Source: JBBQVS01 sp038211295
GTDB taxonomy: Bacteria; Chloroflexota; Ktedonobacteria; Ktedonobacterales; Ktedonobacteraceae
Assembly: GCA_038211295.1 (NCBI GenBank)
Contig: JBBQVS010000050.1
Span: 1-28,859, forward strand
Length of the DNA stretch: 28,859 nt
Direction of reading: 5' to 3'
Part shown: positions 1-7,563 of the stretch, one piece after another
Layout of the letters: each line of letters opens with the position of its first letter
How positions within the stretch are numbered: the first letter of the stretch is position 1
The notes under the pieces: model-generated
Databases searched by the model: none
What the model was told of the DNA's origin: nothing
What the model saw: only the letters and a program-made list of their open reading frames with translations
Position numbers and translations under genes: made by a program

Positions 1-141
1 GAGATGGTGATGCCTGGGGACAACATCGAGATGACGGTGGAGCTTATTCAACCGGTTGCGATGGAAGAGGGCGTGAAGTTCGCCATTCGTGAGGGTGGTC
101 GTACCGTTGGTGCTGGCATCTGCACCAAGATCGAAAACTAA
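1..141 (+). CDS. tuf: Elongation factor Tu, C-terminal end (partial)
   Basis: Only the last 46 codons are in the window. They read as the EF-Tu beta-barrel domain 3, with the family signatures MVMPGDN, VAMEEG and FAIREGGRTVGAG close to the stop at 139-141. EF-Tu is the GTPase that brings aminoacyl-tRNA to the ribosome in the cytoplasm. The gene lies 55 bases upstream of rpsJ, the usual str/S10 operon junction, so it is probably cotranscribed with the ribosomal genes. The start lies outside the window. Confidence 0.97.
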   Translation, partial: EMVMPGDNIEMTVELIQPVAMEEGVKFAIREGGRTVGAGICTKIEN

Positions 142-147
142 GGTTTC

Positions 148-175
148 TGGGGCCACGCCGCAATGGGTGGCCCCA
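148..175 (+). promoter_or_regulatory. Hairpin in the tuf-rpsJ spacer
   Basis: A perfect 9-bp inverted repeat (TGGGGCCAC at 148-156 and GTGGCCCCA at 167-175) encloses a 10-base loop. No T-run follows, so it does not look like an intrinsic terminator. It lies 10 bases before the rpsJ Shine-Dalgarno (AGGAG, 186-190). In other bacteria the S10 leader is an autoregulatory target of L4; whether this hairpin has such a role is inference. Confidence 0.6.
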
Positions 176-196
176 CACCTATATCAGGAGAGAGAA

Positions 197-514
197 ATGG
201 CGACAGGAACTAAACAACGCATCCGCATTCGACTCAAAGCATACGATCACCGTATCCTTGACAAGTCGGCGATGCAGATAGTAGACACCGCTCAGCAGAC
301 AGGCGCACGCGTCTCAGGCCCCGTCCCTCTGCCAACAGAGATTGACAAATTCACGGTCATGCAGTCACCGTTCGTTCATAAGGACTCTCGCGAGCAATTC
401 GAGATTCGCACACACAAACGCTTGATTGATATCATTGATCCGACGAACCGCACCGTTGAAGCCCTGACACGTTTGAATCTGCCCGCAGGCGTAGATATCG
501 AAATCAAACTGTAA
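197..514 (+). CDS. rpsJ: 30S ribosomal protein S10
   Basis: S10 is a 30S head protein (also NusE, a transcription antitermination partner). The 105-residue product has the usual family length and the motifs IRIRLKAYDH near the N-terminus, GPVPLPT near residue 60 and THKRLIDI near residue 78. The ATG at 197 was chosen because AGGAG sits 6 bases upstream and S10 proteins normally begin just before the IRIRL strand. The frame stays open further upstream, but that part is not S10-like. It is the first gene of the S10 block, 54 bases before rplC. Confidence 0.97.
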   Translation: MATGTKQRIRIRLKAYDHRILDKSAMQIVDTAQQTGARVSGPVPLPTEIDKFTVMQSPFVHKDSREQFEIRTHKRLIDIIDPTNRTVEALTRLNLPAGVDIEIKL

Positions 515-568
515 CGGGAACGCAGGGTGTCATACCCGCAGACGCGTACAGTGAGGAGAGGAGAAGAT

Positions 569-1408
569 ATGCTAGATGCATTATTGGGCAGAAAGATCGG
601 CATGACCCAGGTATTTGGACCTAATGGAATAGTAGTACCTGTGACAATCATCGAGGTCGGCCCCTGCTTTGTAACACAAGTCAAAACCATCACGAATGAT
701 GGGTATGAAGCCGTTCAAATTGGCTTCGAGCAAACAACAAACAAGCACTCGACACGTCCCGAATTGGGACATCTAGGACATAGCCTTCCATTATTGAAGG
801 CACAGCGCAAAGCCTTGCAGGGTCATCAGCAAGACCAGCGCACAAAGGCCACGACAGACGCAACCTCCACAGACGAGGAAGCTGTAGCCGCGACTCCTGT
901 AGAGACAACGAGGGGGAAGGCCACCAAGCAGCTACAGCGTCTGTTGAAGATACAGACAAACCGTCAACGTCGCCCTGGCCCAGAACTGGGACCATTCAAG
1001 GTGGTGCGTGAGGTTGGTTTGCAACGCGGCACGGCATCCGAGAAGATCGAACTTGGCGCACAATTTGACGCAGGTCTGTTCAAGATTGGCGAGTCAGTTG
1101 ATGTCGTTGGAACCACAAAAGGTAAAGGCTTCCAGGGCGGCGTCAAGCGACACGGCTTCAAAGGTGGCCCCAAGACACATGGTCAGTCAGACCGTCACCG
1201 CGCGCCAGGTTCAATCGGCTCAGGCACAACGCCAGGCCGAGTGCTCAAGGGAACGCGTATGGCTGGTCACATGGGCAATGTGCGTGTCACCGCGAAGAAA
1301 CTACAAGTGGTTCAGGCTGACCCTGAGCGTAACCTGATCGTGGTTAAGGGATCCGTCCCCGGAGCTAACGGCAGTTTGCTCACGGTCAAGAAGCATGTGA
1401 TGAGGTAA
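569..1408 (+). CDS. rplC: 50S ribosomal protein L3 with a large internal insertion
   Basis: L3 is an early-assembly 23S rRNA binder near the peptidyl-transferase centre. The product is 279 residues against about 205-215 in most bacteria. The start at 569 gives the normal L3 beginning (LGRKIGMTQVF) and has GGAGAGGAG just upstream. The N-terminal barrel runs to RPELGHL near residue 69. Residues about 75-140 are an insertion rich in Q, T, K, R and E. The core resumes at FKVVREV and contains GKGFQGGVKRHGF, HRAPGSIG and MAGHMGN. The Gln that PrmB methylates in enterobacterial L3 is not present (GSIGSGTTPG). Translation is tightly coupled to rplD, 6 bases downstream. Confidence 0.96.
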   Translation: MLDALLGRKIGMTQVFGPNGIVVPVTIIEVGPCFVTQVKTITNDGYEAVQIGFEQTTNKHSTRPELGHLGHSLPLLKAQRKALQGHQQDQRTKATTDATSTDEEAVAATPVETTRGKATKQLQRLLKIQTNRQRRPGPELGPFKVVREVGLQRGTASEKIELGAQFDAGLFKIGESVDVVGTTKGKGFQGGVKRHGFKGGPKTHGQSDRHRAPGSIGSGTTPGRVLKGTRMAGHMGNVRVTAKKLQVVQADPERNLIVVKGSVPGANGSLLTVKKHVMR

Positions 1409-1414
1409 ACTGAA

Positions 1415-2236
1415 ATGCCCTCGACTAAAGTGTATAACATGGCTGGCGAAGCCATAGAAGAACTCGAACTCAGCGAGCAGGTGTTCGGAGTTACCCCTAA
1501 TGTGTCGGTTTTGCACCAGGTTGTCACCGCGCAACTGGTCAACCGTCGCCAGGGCAATGCTTCGACCAAGACTCGTAGCGAAGTATCGGGTGGTGGTAGA
1601 AAACCATACAAGCAAAAGGGAACAGGTAACGCCCGTCAGGGAAGTACCCGTGCTCCACAGTACCGTCATGGTGGTGTCGTCTGGGGTCCACGACCTCACA
1701 TTTATCATCATGATGTCCCTAAGAAGATGCGCCGTCTCGCCATTCGCTCGGCACTCTCCGACAAGCTGGCAAATCAGAGCCTGATCGTCGTCAACGAACT
1801 CGGCCTGGAAACCCCCAGCACCAAGAGCATGATTAAATTGCTGGGCCTGTTCCCCAGTGCCGGCAAGCGTGTCTTGATGATGCTGCCACAACGCGACGAG
1901 AATATCGTGCTTTCAACGCGCAATATTCCTCTGGCAAAGGTGCAGCATGTCTCTTCGATCAACGTGGTCGAACTCTTGAACCATGAATACCTTATTCTGC
2001 CACTCAAAACCGTGCGCTGGCTCGAACTCGTCTTTGGCGAGGGAATGAGCGCGGACGCAGCGACTGAAAAGATTTTCAGCGACCCGGAGATGACGACGCC
2101 AGAGGATAGCGTGCACCGTACCGCGACCCTGACGCCTGAACCGTTGCTTGCACCTGCTCAGGGCGAGACGTTGCCACTGGTGCCTTCTCCTGTGGAAGAG
2201 ACTGGAACAACGCCTTCTGCTGAGAGCGAAGCATAG
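1415..2236 (+). CDS. rplD: 50S ribosomal protein L4 with a C-terminal extension
   Basis: L4 binds 23S rRNA and lines the peptide exit tunnel; in enterobacteria it also represses its own S10 operon. The conserved tunnel loop is visible around residues 58-92 (GGGRKPYKQKGTGNARQG, then GGVVWGPRPH), followed by KKMRRLAIRSALS. The product is 273 residues against about 205-210 usually. The last 60 or so residues after WLELVFGEGMSADA are rich in P, T, E and S, have a net negative charge and are probably disordered. The start is 6 bases after the rplC stop, with TGAGG of the rplC end serving as Shine-Dalgarno. Confidence 0.96.
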   Translation: MPSTKVYNMAGEAIEELELSEQVFGVTPNVSVLHQVVTAQLVNRRQGNASTKTRSEVSGGGRKPYKQKGTGNARQGSTRAPQYRHGGVVWGPRPHIYHHDVPKKMRRLAIRSALSDKLANQSLIVVNELGLETPSTKSMIKLLGLFPSAGKRVLMMLPQRDENIVLSTRNIPLAKVQHVSSINVVELLNHEYLILPLKTVRWLELVFGEGMSADAATEKIFSDPEMTTPEDSVHRTATLTPEPLLAPAQGETLPLVPSPVEETGTTPSAESEA

Positions 2237-2247
2237 AGGAGAAGATC

Positions 2248-2544
2248 ATGGAAATCACAGAAATTCTGCGCCAGGGTCTTGTAACCGAGAAAACGGTACA
2301 GCTGCAAGCGCAGAACAAATATACCTTTAAGGTTGCGGTGGCCGCGAACAAAATTGATGTGCGCCGTGCCGTCGAGACCATCTTCAATGTGAAGGTCGTC
2401 TCGGTAAACATGATTCGGATGCCTGGGAAGGTCAAGATGATCCGCCGCAAAGGGTCTGCGCCTCGCCCGGTGGCACCACGCGAATGGAAAAAGGCGATTG
2501 TTACCCTCCGCGAGGGACAGACAATCGACGCATTGAAGGCGTAA
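2248..2544 (+). CDS. rplW: 50S ribosomal protein L23
   Basis: L23 sits at the tunnel exit and is the docking site for trigger factor and SRP. At 98 residues it is of normal family length. Visible L23 features are the opening ILRQGLVTEKT, the strand NKYTFKVAVAANKIDVRRAVE, FNVKVVSVNM, and the basic region GKVKMIRRKG. The start ATG follows AGAGGAGA with 5-6 bases of spacing. It lies 11 bases after rplD and 16 before rplB. Confidence 0.96.
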   Translation: MEITEILRQGLVTEKTVQLQAQNKYTFKVAVAANKIDVRRAVETIFNVKVVSVNMIRMPGKVKMIRRKGSAPRPVAPREWKKAIVTLREGQTIDALKA

Positions 2545-2560
2545 GGTAGGAGATTGAGCT

Positions 2561-3397
2561 ATGCCAATTAGACAGTATCGACCAACGTCTCCTGGGCGTC
2601 GCGGCATGTCTGTTTCGACATTCGAGGAGATCACCAAGACAAAGCCAGAGAAGTCTCTGACAGAGAAGTTGAACAAGCACGCCGGACGTAACAACCAGGG
2701 CAAGATCACTACCCGTCATCGGGGCGGCGGTGCGAAGCGTGCATATCGCATTATTGACTTCAAGCGCAACAAACTGGACGTGCCAGCACGCGTTGCCGCC
2801 ATCGAGTACGACCCAAACCGTACCTCGCGTATCGCCCTGCTCCACTATGTGGACGGCGAGAAGCGGTACATTCTGGCACCTGTTGGTCTCAAAGTTGGAG
2901 ACCGTGTGCAGGCCGGGCCGGACGCGGATATTCGCGTTGGCAATGCGCTTCCACTAAAGAATATTCCGACTGGCACGACCATTCACAACATTGAGTTGGA
3001 AAAAGGGCGAGGCGGTCAGATGGTTCGCAGCGCGGGCGTAGGTGCGCAGTTGATGGCAAAAGAGGGCGAGTATGCGCTCATCCGTCTGCCTTCAGGCGAG
3101 CAGCGCAACGTCAACATCCTGTGTATGGCGACGGTGGGACAGGTCGGAAACGTCGATCACGAGAACCAGAGCATTGGTAAAGCGGGTCGCTCACGTCACA
3201 TGGGCCGTCGTCCAACGGTTCGTGGCTCGGCAATGAACCCGAACGATCACCCACATGGTGGCGGTGAGGGTCGCGCACCTATTGGTGGGCAACCACAAAC
3301 CCCCTGGGGCAAGCCGGCACTGGGCTTCAAGACTCGTAACAACAAGAGAACTGACCACTTCATTGTTCGTCGTCGCAATGCGGGTAGGAGAAAGTAA
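2561..3397 (+). CDS. rplB: 50S ribosomal protein L2
   Basis: L2 is one of the most conserved 50S proteins, needed for subunit association and peptidyl-transferase centre assembly. The 278 residues match the family length. Signatures include RHRGGGAKRAYR (about 52-63), the OB-fold and SH3-like core, and the C-terminal MNPNDHPHGGGEGRAPIG (about 225-242), which contains the conserved His230 and His232. The stop overlaps the rpsS start by one base (TAATG), so the two genes are translationally coupled. Confidence 0.98.
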   Translation: MPIRQYRPTSPGRRGMSVSTFEEITKTKPEKSLTEKLNKHAGRNNQGKITTRHRGGGAKRAYRIIDFKRNKLDVPARVAAIEYDPNRTSRIALLHYVDGEKRYILAPVGLKVGDRVQAGPDADIRVGNALPLKNIPTGTTIHNIELEKGRGGQMVRSAGVGAQLMAKEGEYALIRLPSGEQRNVNILCMATVGQVGNVDHENQSIGKAGRSRHMGRRPTVRGSAMNPNDHPHGGGEGRAPIGGQPQTPWGKPALGFKTRNNKRTDHFIVRRRNAGRRK

Positions 3398-3684
3398 TGT
3401 CGCGTTCGAGAAAAAAAGGACCATATATCCATCCTTCGCTCAGAAAGAAAATTCTGAGCATGAAGCGGAGTGGAGACCGACGCCTGATCAAAACCTGGTC
3501 GCGAGCCTCGATGATCTTCCCCGAAATGGTCGGTATGACCATCGGTGTACACAATGGGAAAATTCATGTACCGGTGTACGTCAGCGAGAATATGGTTGGT
3601 CACAAGCTCGGTGAGTTCTCACCAACACGCCACTTCCGTGGTCACGCGGGTGGTAAGAATGAGAAAACCACGTCAGTACGATAG
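3397..3684 (+). CDS. rpsS: 30S ribosomal protein S19
   Basis: S19 is a 30S head protein that contacts S13 and the A-site tRNA region. The 95-residue product has normal length and carries SRSRKKGPYI at the N-terminus, IKTWSRASMI near residue 30, the signature VGHKLGEFSPTRHFRGH and a basic C-terminus. Its ATG shares the final A of the rplB stop codon. It is followed by an unusually long spacer of 56 bases before rplV that contains a small hairpin. Confidence 0.97.
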   Translation: MSRSRKKGPYIHPSLRKKILSMKRSGDRRLIKTWSRASMIFPEMVGMTIGVHNGKIHVPVYVSENMVGHKLGEFSPTRHFRGHAGGKNEKTTSVR

Positions 3685-3704
3685 GGACGCAATCTATCGC
3701 ATGT

Positions 3705-3729
3705 AGGGCGTATGCAAACCCGCCCTTTT
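3705..3729 (+). promoter_or_regulatory. Small hairpin plus short T-run between rpsS and rplV
   Basis: A 6-bp stem (AGGGCG at 3705-3710 and CGCCCT at 3721-3726) with a 10-base loop runs into TTTT (3726-3729). This resembles a weak intrinsic terminator or attenuator inside the S10 block. The stem is short, so most transcripts would probably read through. Confidence 0.4.
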
Positions 3730-3740
3730 AGAGGTATAAA

Positions 3741-4094
3741 ATGCAAGTCAGGGCTATTGCAAAAGATATTGGCATTCCGCCGCGCAAGATGCGTCTGGTC
3801 ACGAACGCGGTGAAAGGGCTTCGGGTAAATGAGGCTCTGGCTATTCTTCAATTCCTGCCGCAAGCTGGTGCAACACCTGTGAGTAAAGTGGTGGCATCGG
3901 CGGCAGCGAACGCGGAGAATAACTATAATCTCAATCCAGATAAACTGTATATTCTCAATATTATGGCGGATGACTCATTTCGGATTAAGCGTGTGAAACC
4001 TCGCTCTCATGGTCGCGCGGCCCGCATTCTGCGCCGCTTTTGCCATGTCACAGTTATTGTTTCAGATGATCCGGCTGACCGAACCGCTCGTTAG
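3741..4094 (+). CDS. rplV: 50S ribosomal protein L22
   Basis: L22 lines the peptide exit tunnel through its long beta-hairpin. The 117 residues contain the family features: ISPRKMR-like IPPRKMRLV at the start, helix ALAILQFLP, KVVASAAANAENN, and the hairpin region RIKRVKPRSHGRAARI near the C-terminus. The start at 3741 has GAGG 6 bases upstream. The preceding spacer contains a hairpin. rpsC follows after 14 bases. Confidence 0.96.
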   Translation: MQVRAIAKDIGIPPRKMRLVTNAVKGLRVNEALAILQFLPQAGATPVSKVVASAAANAENNYNLNPDKLYILNIMADDSFRIKRVKPRSHGRAARILRRFCHVTVIVSDDPADRTAR

Positions 4095-4108
4095 GAAGGA
4101 GAACGCTT

Positions 4109-5185
4109 TTGGGACACAAAGTACACCCAACGGGCTTCAGGCTCGGCATCGTGAAGGACTGGCAGTCGCGCTGGTATGCTGAGCGTGATTATAAGGACGT
4201 TCTTGCCGAGGATTTTTTAATTCGTAACGCTATCAATAAAGACCTGTTCAACGCCGCCGTCTCCCGTATCGAGATCGAGCGTGCCGCCGCTAATCAGGTT
4301 CTGGTGAAAATCTTTACCGCCAAGCCCGGTATTGTTATCGGCAAGAGCGGCGAAAAGGTCGAGAAGCTCAAGGCATCGCTGGAGAGCAAGACCAAGAAGC
4401 GTGTCCGCCTGGACATAGTTGAGATTCGCCAGCCGGAACTGGACGCGTACCTGGTCGGGCGTGGCATCGCCGAGCAACTGGAGAAGCGCGTTTCATTCCG
4501 CCGCGCGATGAAGCAGGCTGTCCAAAAGTCGATGCGTGCCAATGCGAAGGGCATCAAGGTTATTGTCGGTGGCCGACTCGGTGGCGCGGAAATCGCCCGT
4601 ACTGAGAAAGAGGTCGAAGGCAAAGTTCCTCTGCACACGTTACGGGCCGATATTGACTATGGGCTGGTAGAGGCGCATACTACGTTTGGCGTCATCGGCA
4701 TCAAAGTTTGGATCTATCGCGGCGACATTCTACCCAGTAAGCGTCGAGAACTTGGCGATATTCAGCAAGAGCCAGCGCAGCAGGCGTTCCCACCACGAGA
4801 TGGTGGGCGCGGTGGAGACCGTCGCGGCGGAGACCGCCGTCCGGGTGATGGTGGCGCACCGCGCGGAGATCGTGGTCCGCGTCCGCAAGGAGACCGACCA
4901 CAGGGAGACCGAGGCCCGCGTCCACAGGGCGGCGATAACCGAGGCCCACGCCCACAGGGAGATCGTCCACAGGGCGACAGACCGCAACGTCCAATGGGAG
5001 ACCGTCCACCTCGTCCAATTGGACAGGAGGATCGCCAACCACGTCCTGAGCAGACACCTCTTGTCAATGAGACGCCTGTGAACCAGACACCTGTCAACGA
5101 GGTCTCACAGCCTGAGCAGCAGACCGCGCCGACGCCGCCACCAGCCGCACCAGCAGAGGATGCTAGTGCTACTCAGAGCGAGTAG
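4109..5185 (+). CDS. rpsC: 30S ribosomal protein S3 with a long Arg/Gly/Asp-rich tail
   Basis: S3 lies at the mRNA entry channel and contributes to helicase activity. The start is TTG at 4109, placed 7 bases after GAAGGAG, and gives the invariant beginning GHKVHPTGFRLGI. The KH type-II domain covers about residues 38-110 with the GxxG loop GKSG (78-81). The C-terminal S3 domain ends near WIYRGDILP (201-209). Family members are usually 210-240 residues; this product has 358. Residues about 228-310 repeat GDR and RPQ motifs, and the end is rich in P, T, E and Q. The core is complete, so the tail is an addition. Confidence 0.97.
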   Translation: MGHKVHPTGFRLGIVKDWQSRWYAERDYKDVLAEDFLIRNAINKDLFNAAVSRIEIERAAANQVLVKIFTAKPGIVIGKSGEKVEKLKASLESKTKKRVRLDIVEIRQPELDAYLVGRGIAEQLEKRVSFRRAMKQAVQKSMRANAKGIKVIVGGRLGGAEIARTEKEVEGKVPLHTLRADIDYGLVEAHTTFGVIGIKVWIYRGDILPSKRRELGDIQQEPAQQAFPPRDGGRGGDRRGGDRRPGDGGAPRGDRGPRPQGDRPQGDRGPRPQGGDNRGPRPQGDRPQGDRPQRPMGDRPPRPIGQEDRQPRPEQTPLVNETPVNQTPVNEVSQPEQQTAPTPPPAAPAEDASATQSE

Positions 5186-5199
5186 AGGAGTTTCAATTC

Positions 5200-5631
5200 A
5201 TGTTATTGGCACCGTCACGTACAAAATACCGCCGCCAGCATCGCGGGCGCATGAAGGGTGAGGCCCACCGCGGCAACACCCTGGCCTTTGGTGACTTCGG
5301 CCTACAGGCACTTGAGCCTGTGTGGATGGAGGCCCGTCAGATAGAGTCCGCGCGTATCGCGCTCACCCGCTTCATGAAGCGTGGTGGTAAAGTGTGGATC
5401 CGTGTCTTCCCTGACAAACCTGTTTCCGCTAAGCCTGCCGAAACCCGCATGGGTAGCGGTAAAGGCGCCGTCGATCATTATGTCGCGGTTGTGAAACCGG
5501 GGCGCATCATTTTTGAACTCGGTGGCGTAAGCGAAGAGGTCGCGAAAGAAGCGGTTCGCCTCGCTGGTCACAAATTACCCGTCAAAACACGCTTTATTGT
5601 TAGAGGGGAGGCCGAAAGTGTCGAAGGTTAG
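5200..5631 (+). CDS. rplP: 50S ribosomal protein L16
   Basis: L16 organises the A-site and 5S rRNA region of the 50S subunit. The 143-residue length is standard. Signatures are LAPSRTKYRRQHRGRMKG at the N-terminus, FGDFGLQALEP, ARIALTRFMKRGGKVWIR and the MGSGKGAVDHYVAVVKPGR loop near residues 83-101. AGAGGAG, which overlaps the rpsC stop, sits 9 bases before the ATG. The 3' end overlaps rpmC by 14 bases. Confidence 0.97.
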   Translation: MLLAPSRTKYRRQHRGRMKGEAHRGNTLAFGDFGLQALEPVWMEARQIESARIALTRFMKRGGKVWIRVFPDKPVSAKPAETRMGSGKGAVDHYVAVVKPGRIIFELGGVSEEVAKEAVRLAGHKLPVKTRFIVRGEAESVEG

Positions 5632-5824
5632 TGATCGTCGCAAAGAACTTTCAGCCCTTAGTGAAGCTAAAGCTCAGGAAGAACTGAAAAAACTGCGCTT
5701 ACAACTGTTCAATCTCCGTTTGCAGCAGCAGCGCGGCGAGGTGAAGAACAACCGTATGTTCACGCAAACGCGCAAGGATATCGCTCGCTTGATGCATCAG
5801 CTATCACTGTTGGAGAACGAATAA
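5618..5824 (+). CDS. rpmC: 50S ribosomal protein L29
   Basis: L29 is a small two-helix protein at the tunnel exit beside L23. The GTG at 5618 is chosen because GGGGAG (5605-5610) precedes it by 7 bases, and it yields a 68-residue protein of normal size. An upstream in-frame TTG at 5597 lies before that Shine-Dalgarno and is less likely. The helical core shows ELKKLRLQLFNLRLQQQRGE and then TRKDIARLMHQL, both L29 signatures. It overlaps rplP by 14 bases and shares one base with rpsQ (TAATG). Confidence 0.94.
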   Translation: MSKVSDRRKELSALSEAKAQEELKKLRLQLFNLRLQQQRGEVKNNRMFTQTRKDIARLMHQLSLLENE

Positions 5825-6177
5825 TGACACAGCAAGCAGAGCAGACACCCCAGAAGGTTGCCCGTCGTCAGCAAAAAGTTGGGCGTGTTGTCAGCAATAA
5901 AATGGACAAGACGATTGTTGTAATCGTAGAGTCGTTGAAGAAGCACCGCATCTACAAACGCACTTACAAGCAAACCAAGCGTTTTTACGCGCATGACGAG
6001 GAGAACACCTGTACCATCGGTGATACCGTGCGGATTCAGGAATGTGCGCCGGTCAGTCGCTTGAAACGCTGGAAGCTCGTGGAGATTATCAGGCGCGGTA
6101 GCGGTATCGTTCCCGTCGAAGAGTTACTGACAGACGTTGATCCCGCTCTGGCTAGCTCCTCCGATGAAACAGAATAA
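5824..6177 (+). CDS. rpsQ: 30S ribosomal protein S17, extended at both ends
   Basis: S17 is an OB-fold primary binder of 16S rRNA. The core runs from GRVVSNKMDKTIVVIVES (about residues 20-38) through KRFYAHDEEN and GDTVRIQECAPVSRLKRWKLVEI. The product has 117 residues against about 80-90 usually. The extras are about 12 polar residues at the N-terminus and about 27 acidic or Ser-rich residues at the C-terminus. The ATG overlaps the rpmC stop by one base. It is the last gene of the classical S10 block. Confidence 0.95.
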   Translation: MTQQAEQTPQKVARRQQKVGRVVSNKMDKTIVVIVESLKKHRIYKRTYKQTKRFYAHDEENTCTIGDTVRIQECAPVSRLKRWKLVEIIRRGSGIVPVEELLTDVDPALASSSDETE

Positions 6178-6189
6178 GGAGCAGCGTTA

Positions 6190-6558
6190 ATGATTCAGCC
6201 AGAGTCACGCCTGAAGGTTGCAGACAACACGGGCGCAAAAGAAATCATGTGTATTCGTGTCCTGAGTGGGTCCGCCAAACGGTACGCAACGGTTGGCGAC
6301 ATTATCAAGGCTTCTGTAAAGCAAGCCTCGCCAAACGGACAGGTTAAGAAAGGCGATGTTGTAGACGCTGTTATCGTCCGTGTCTCGAAAGAGTATGCAC
6401 GGCCCGATGGGTCGCACATCCGCTTCGACGAAAACGCCGCCGTCATTCTTGCCGCTGGCAACAACCCACGCGGCACCCGTATCTTTGGCCCCGTCGCACG
6501 CGAACTGAGAGAGAAGAACTTTTCTCGCCTCATCTCGCTTGCGCCCGAAGTGCTCTAG
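6190..6558 (+). CDS. rplN: 50S ribosomal protein L14
   Basis: L14 forms part of an intersubunit bridge and the RsfS docking site. The 122 residues are the standard length, with MIQPESRLKVADNTGAKE at the start, IIKASVKQASPNGQVKKGDV, the IRFDENAAVIL strand and the terminal IFGPVARELRE. AAGGAG lies 7 bases before the ATG. It opens the spc block and is followed by a spacer holding a strong hairpin. Confidence 0.97.
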   Translation: MIQPESRLKVADNTGAKEIMCIRVLSGSAKRYATVGDIIKASVKQASPNGQVKKGDVVDAVIVRVSKEYARPDGSHIRFDENAAVILAAGNNPRGTRIFGPVARELREKNFSRLISLAPEVL

Positions 6559-6560
6559 CG

Positions 6561-6592
6561 ATGGTGGAGTCCAGCAATGGACTCCATACCAT
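6561..6592 (+). promoter_or_regulatory. GNRA-capped hairpin between rplN and rplX
   Basis: A perfect 9-bp stem (TGGAGTCCA at 6565-6573 and TGGACTCCA at 6578-6586) is closed by the tetraloop GCAA. The stem continues with four further pairs (6561-6564 with 6589-6592) across a two-base bulge. No T-run follows. The rplX Shine-Dalgarno (AGAGGAAG, 6593-6600) begins at the foot of the stem. A role in mRNA stability, processing or control of rplX translation is possible but inferred. Confidence 0.7.
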
Positions 6593-6603
6593 AGAGGAAG
6601 AAA

Positions 6604-6996
6604 ATGCCACTAAAACCAAAAGAGAAGAAACCTCTTCACCTTGCCAAGCTGAACATCAAGAAGGGCGATACCGTCTTGATAATCACCGGCAAGGACAGAG
6701 GGAAGGAAGGAACCGTGTCGCGGGCGATGCCACAGGCCAACAAAGTTATTGTTGAAGGTCTCAATGTGGTCAAAAAACACATTCGTCCGCAGGGCCAAAC
6801 CCGCCAGGGAGGCGTGATTGAAAAGGCAATGCCGATTCAAGTCTCCAACGTCATGCTCAAATGCACGGAATGCGGGCAGCCCACACGCGTCGGTCATGAG
6901 CGTCGCCCTTTGGGAGACGATAAAAAGATTCGTTCAGTACGCATTTGCAAGAAATGCGAAAAGGTCATCGCTGACCGGACTCAGCCGAAGGAGTAG
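6604..6996 (+). CDS. rplX: 50S ribosomal protein L24, Cys4 zinc-ribbon type
   Basis: L24 is an assembly initiator binding the 5' end of 23S rRNA. The KOW motif is visible near residues 19-46 (IKKGDTVLIITGKDRGKEG), followed by KVIVEGLNVVKKHIRP. Towards the C-terminus four cysteines are arranged as CTEC and CKKC, a probable zinc ribbon found in some L24 lineages. The length of 130 is slightly above the common 100-115. The start ATG directly follows the stem-adjacent Shine-Dalgarno. Confidence 0.95.
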   Translation: MPLKPKEKKPLHLAKLNIKKGDTVLIITGKDRGKEGTVSRAMPQANKVIVEGLNVVKKHIRPQGQTRQGGVIEKAMPIQVSNVMLKCTECGQPTRVGHERRPLGDDKKIRSVRICKKCEKVIADRTQPKE

Positions 6997-7005
6997 TTAA
7001 ACGTC

Positions 7006-7548
7006 ATGGTATCACGATTAAAAGAAAAGTATCGTCAGGAAGTCGTGCCTGCCCTGCAAAAAGACTTTAGCTACATGAACCCGATGCAGGTTCCGACTCT
7101 GAACAAGGTCGTCATCAACATAGGCATGGGCGAAGTCATTCAGAACGCAAAGGCGATGGATGCTGCCGTGAACGACCTTTCAACCATCACCGGGCAGCGT
7201 CCCGTCATAACCCGCGCCAAACGGTCCGTTGCGACCTTCAAGCTCCGCGAAGGAATGCAGATTGGCTGCATGGTTACACTGCGTGGTGAGCGCATGTACC
7301 AGTTTCTGGATAAGCTGATTAACGTCGCTCTACCCCGCATCCGCGACTTTCAGGGCGTTTCCGCCGAAGCCTTTGACGGGCGCGGCAACTACACGCTTGG
7401 CCTGCGTGAGCAACTCGTCTTCCCGGAGATCGAGTACGACAAAGTCGATAAGGTACGCGGAATGGAAGTGAGCATCGTGACAACGGCTCGCACCGATGAA
7501 GAGGGACGACGGCTGCTCAGACTGATGGGCATGCCCTTTAAGAAGTAA
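7006..7548 (+). CDS. rplE: 50S ribosomal protein L5
   Basis: L5 binds 5S rRNA and forms an intersubunit bridge with S13. The 180 residues match the family. Signatures include LKEKYRQEVVPAL, the motif VPTLNKVVINIGMGE (about 29-43), ITGQRPVITRAKRSVATFKLREG, and the C-terminal GMEVSIVTTARTDEEGRRLL. AAGGAG lies inside the end of rplX, and the gap to rplX is 9 bases. It is followed by rpsZ after 15 bases. Confidence 0.97.
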   Translation: MVSRLKEKYRQEVVPALQKDFSYMNPMQVPTLNKVVINIGMGEVIQNAKAMDAAVNDLSTITGQRPVITRAKRSVATFKLREGMQIGCMVTLRGERMYQFLDKLINVALPRIRDFQGVSAEAFDGRGNYTLGLREQLVFPEIEYDKVDKVRGMEVSIVTTARTDEEGRRLLRLMGMPFKK

Positions 7549-7563
7549 CGCTGGAGGGCGACA

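Noticed and set aside
89..196. N-terminal extension of S10 from an upstream in-frame start
   Set aside because: The extra 36 residues overlap tuf and a hairpin and are not S10-like. The ATG at 197 has a proper Shine-Dalgarno.
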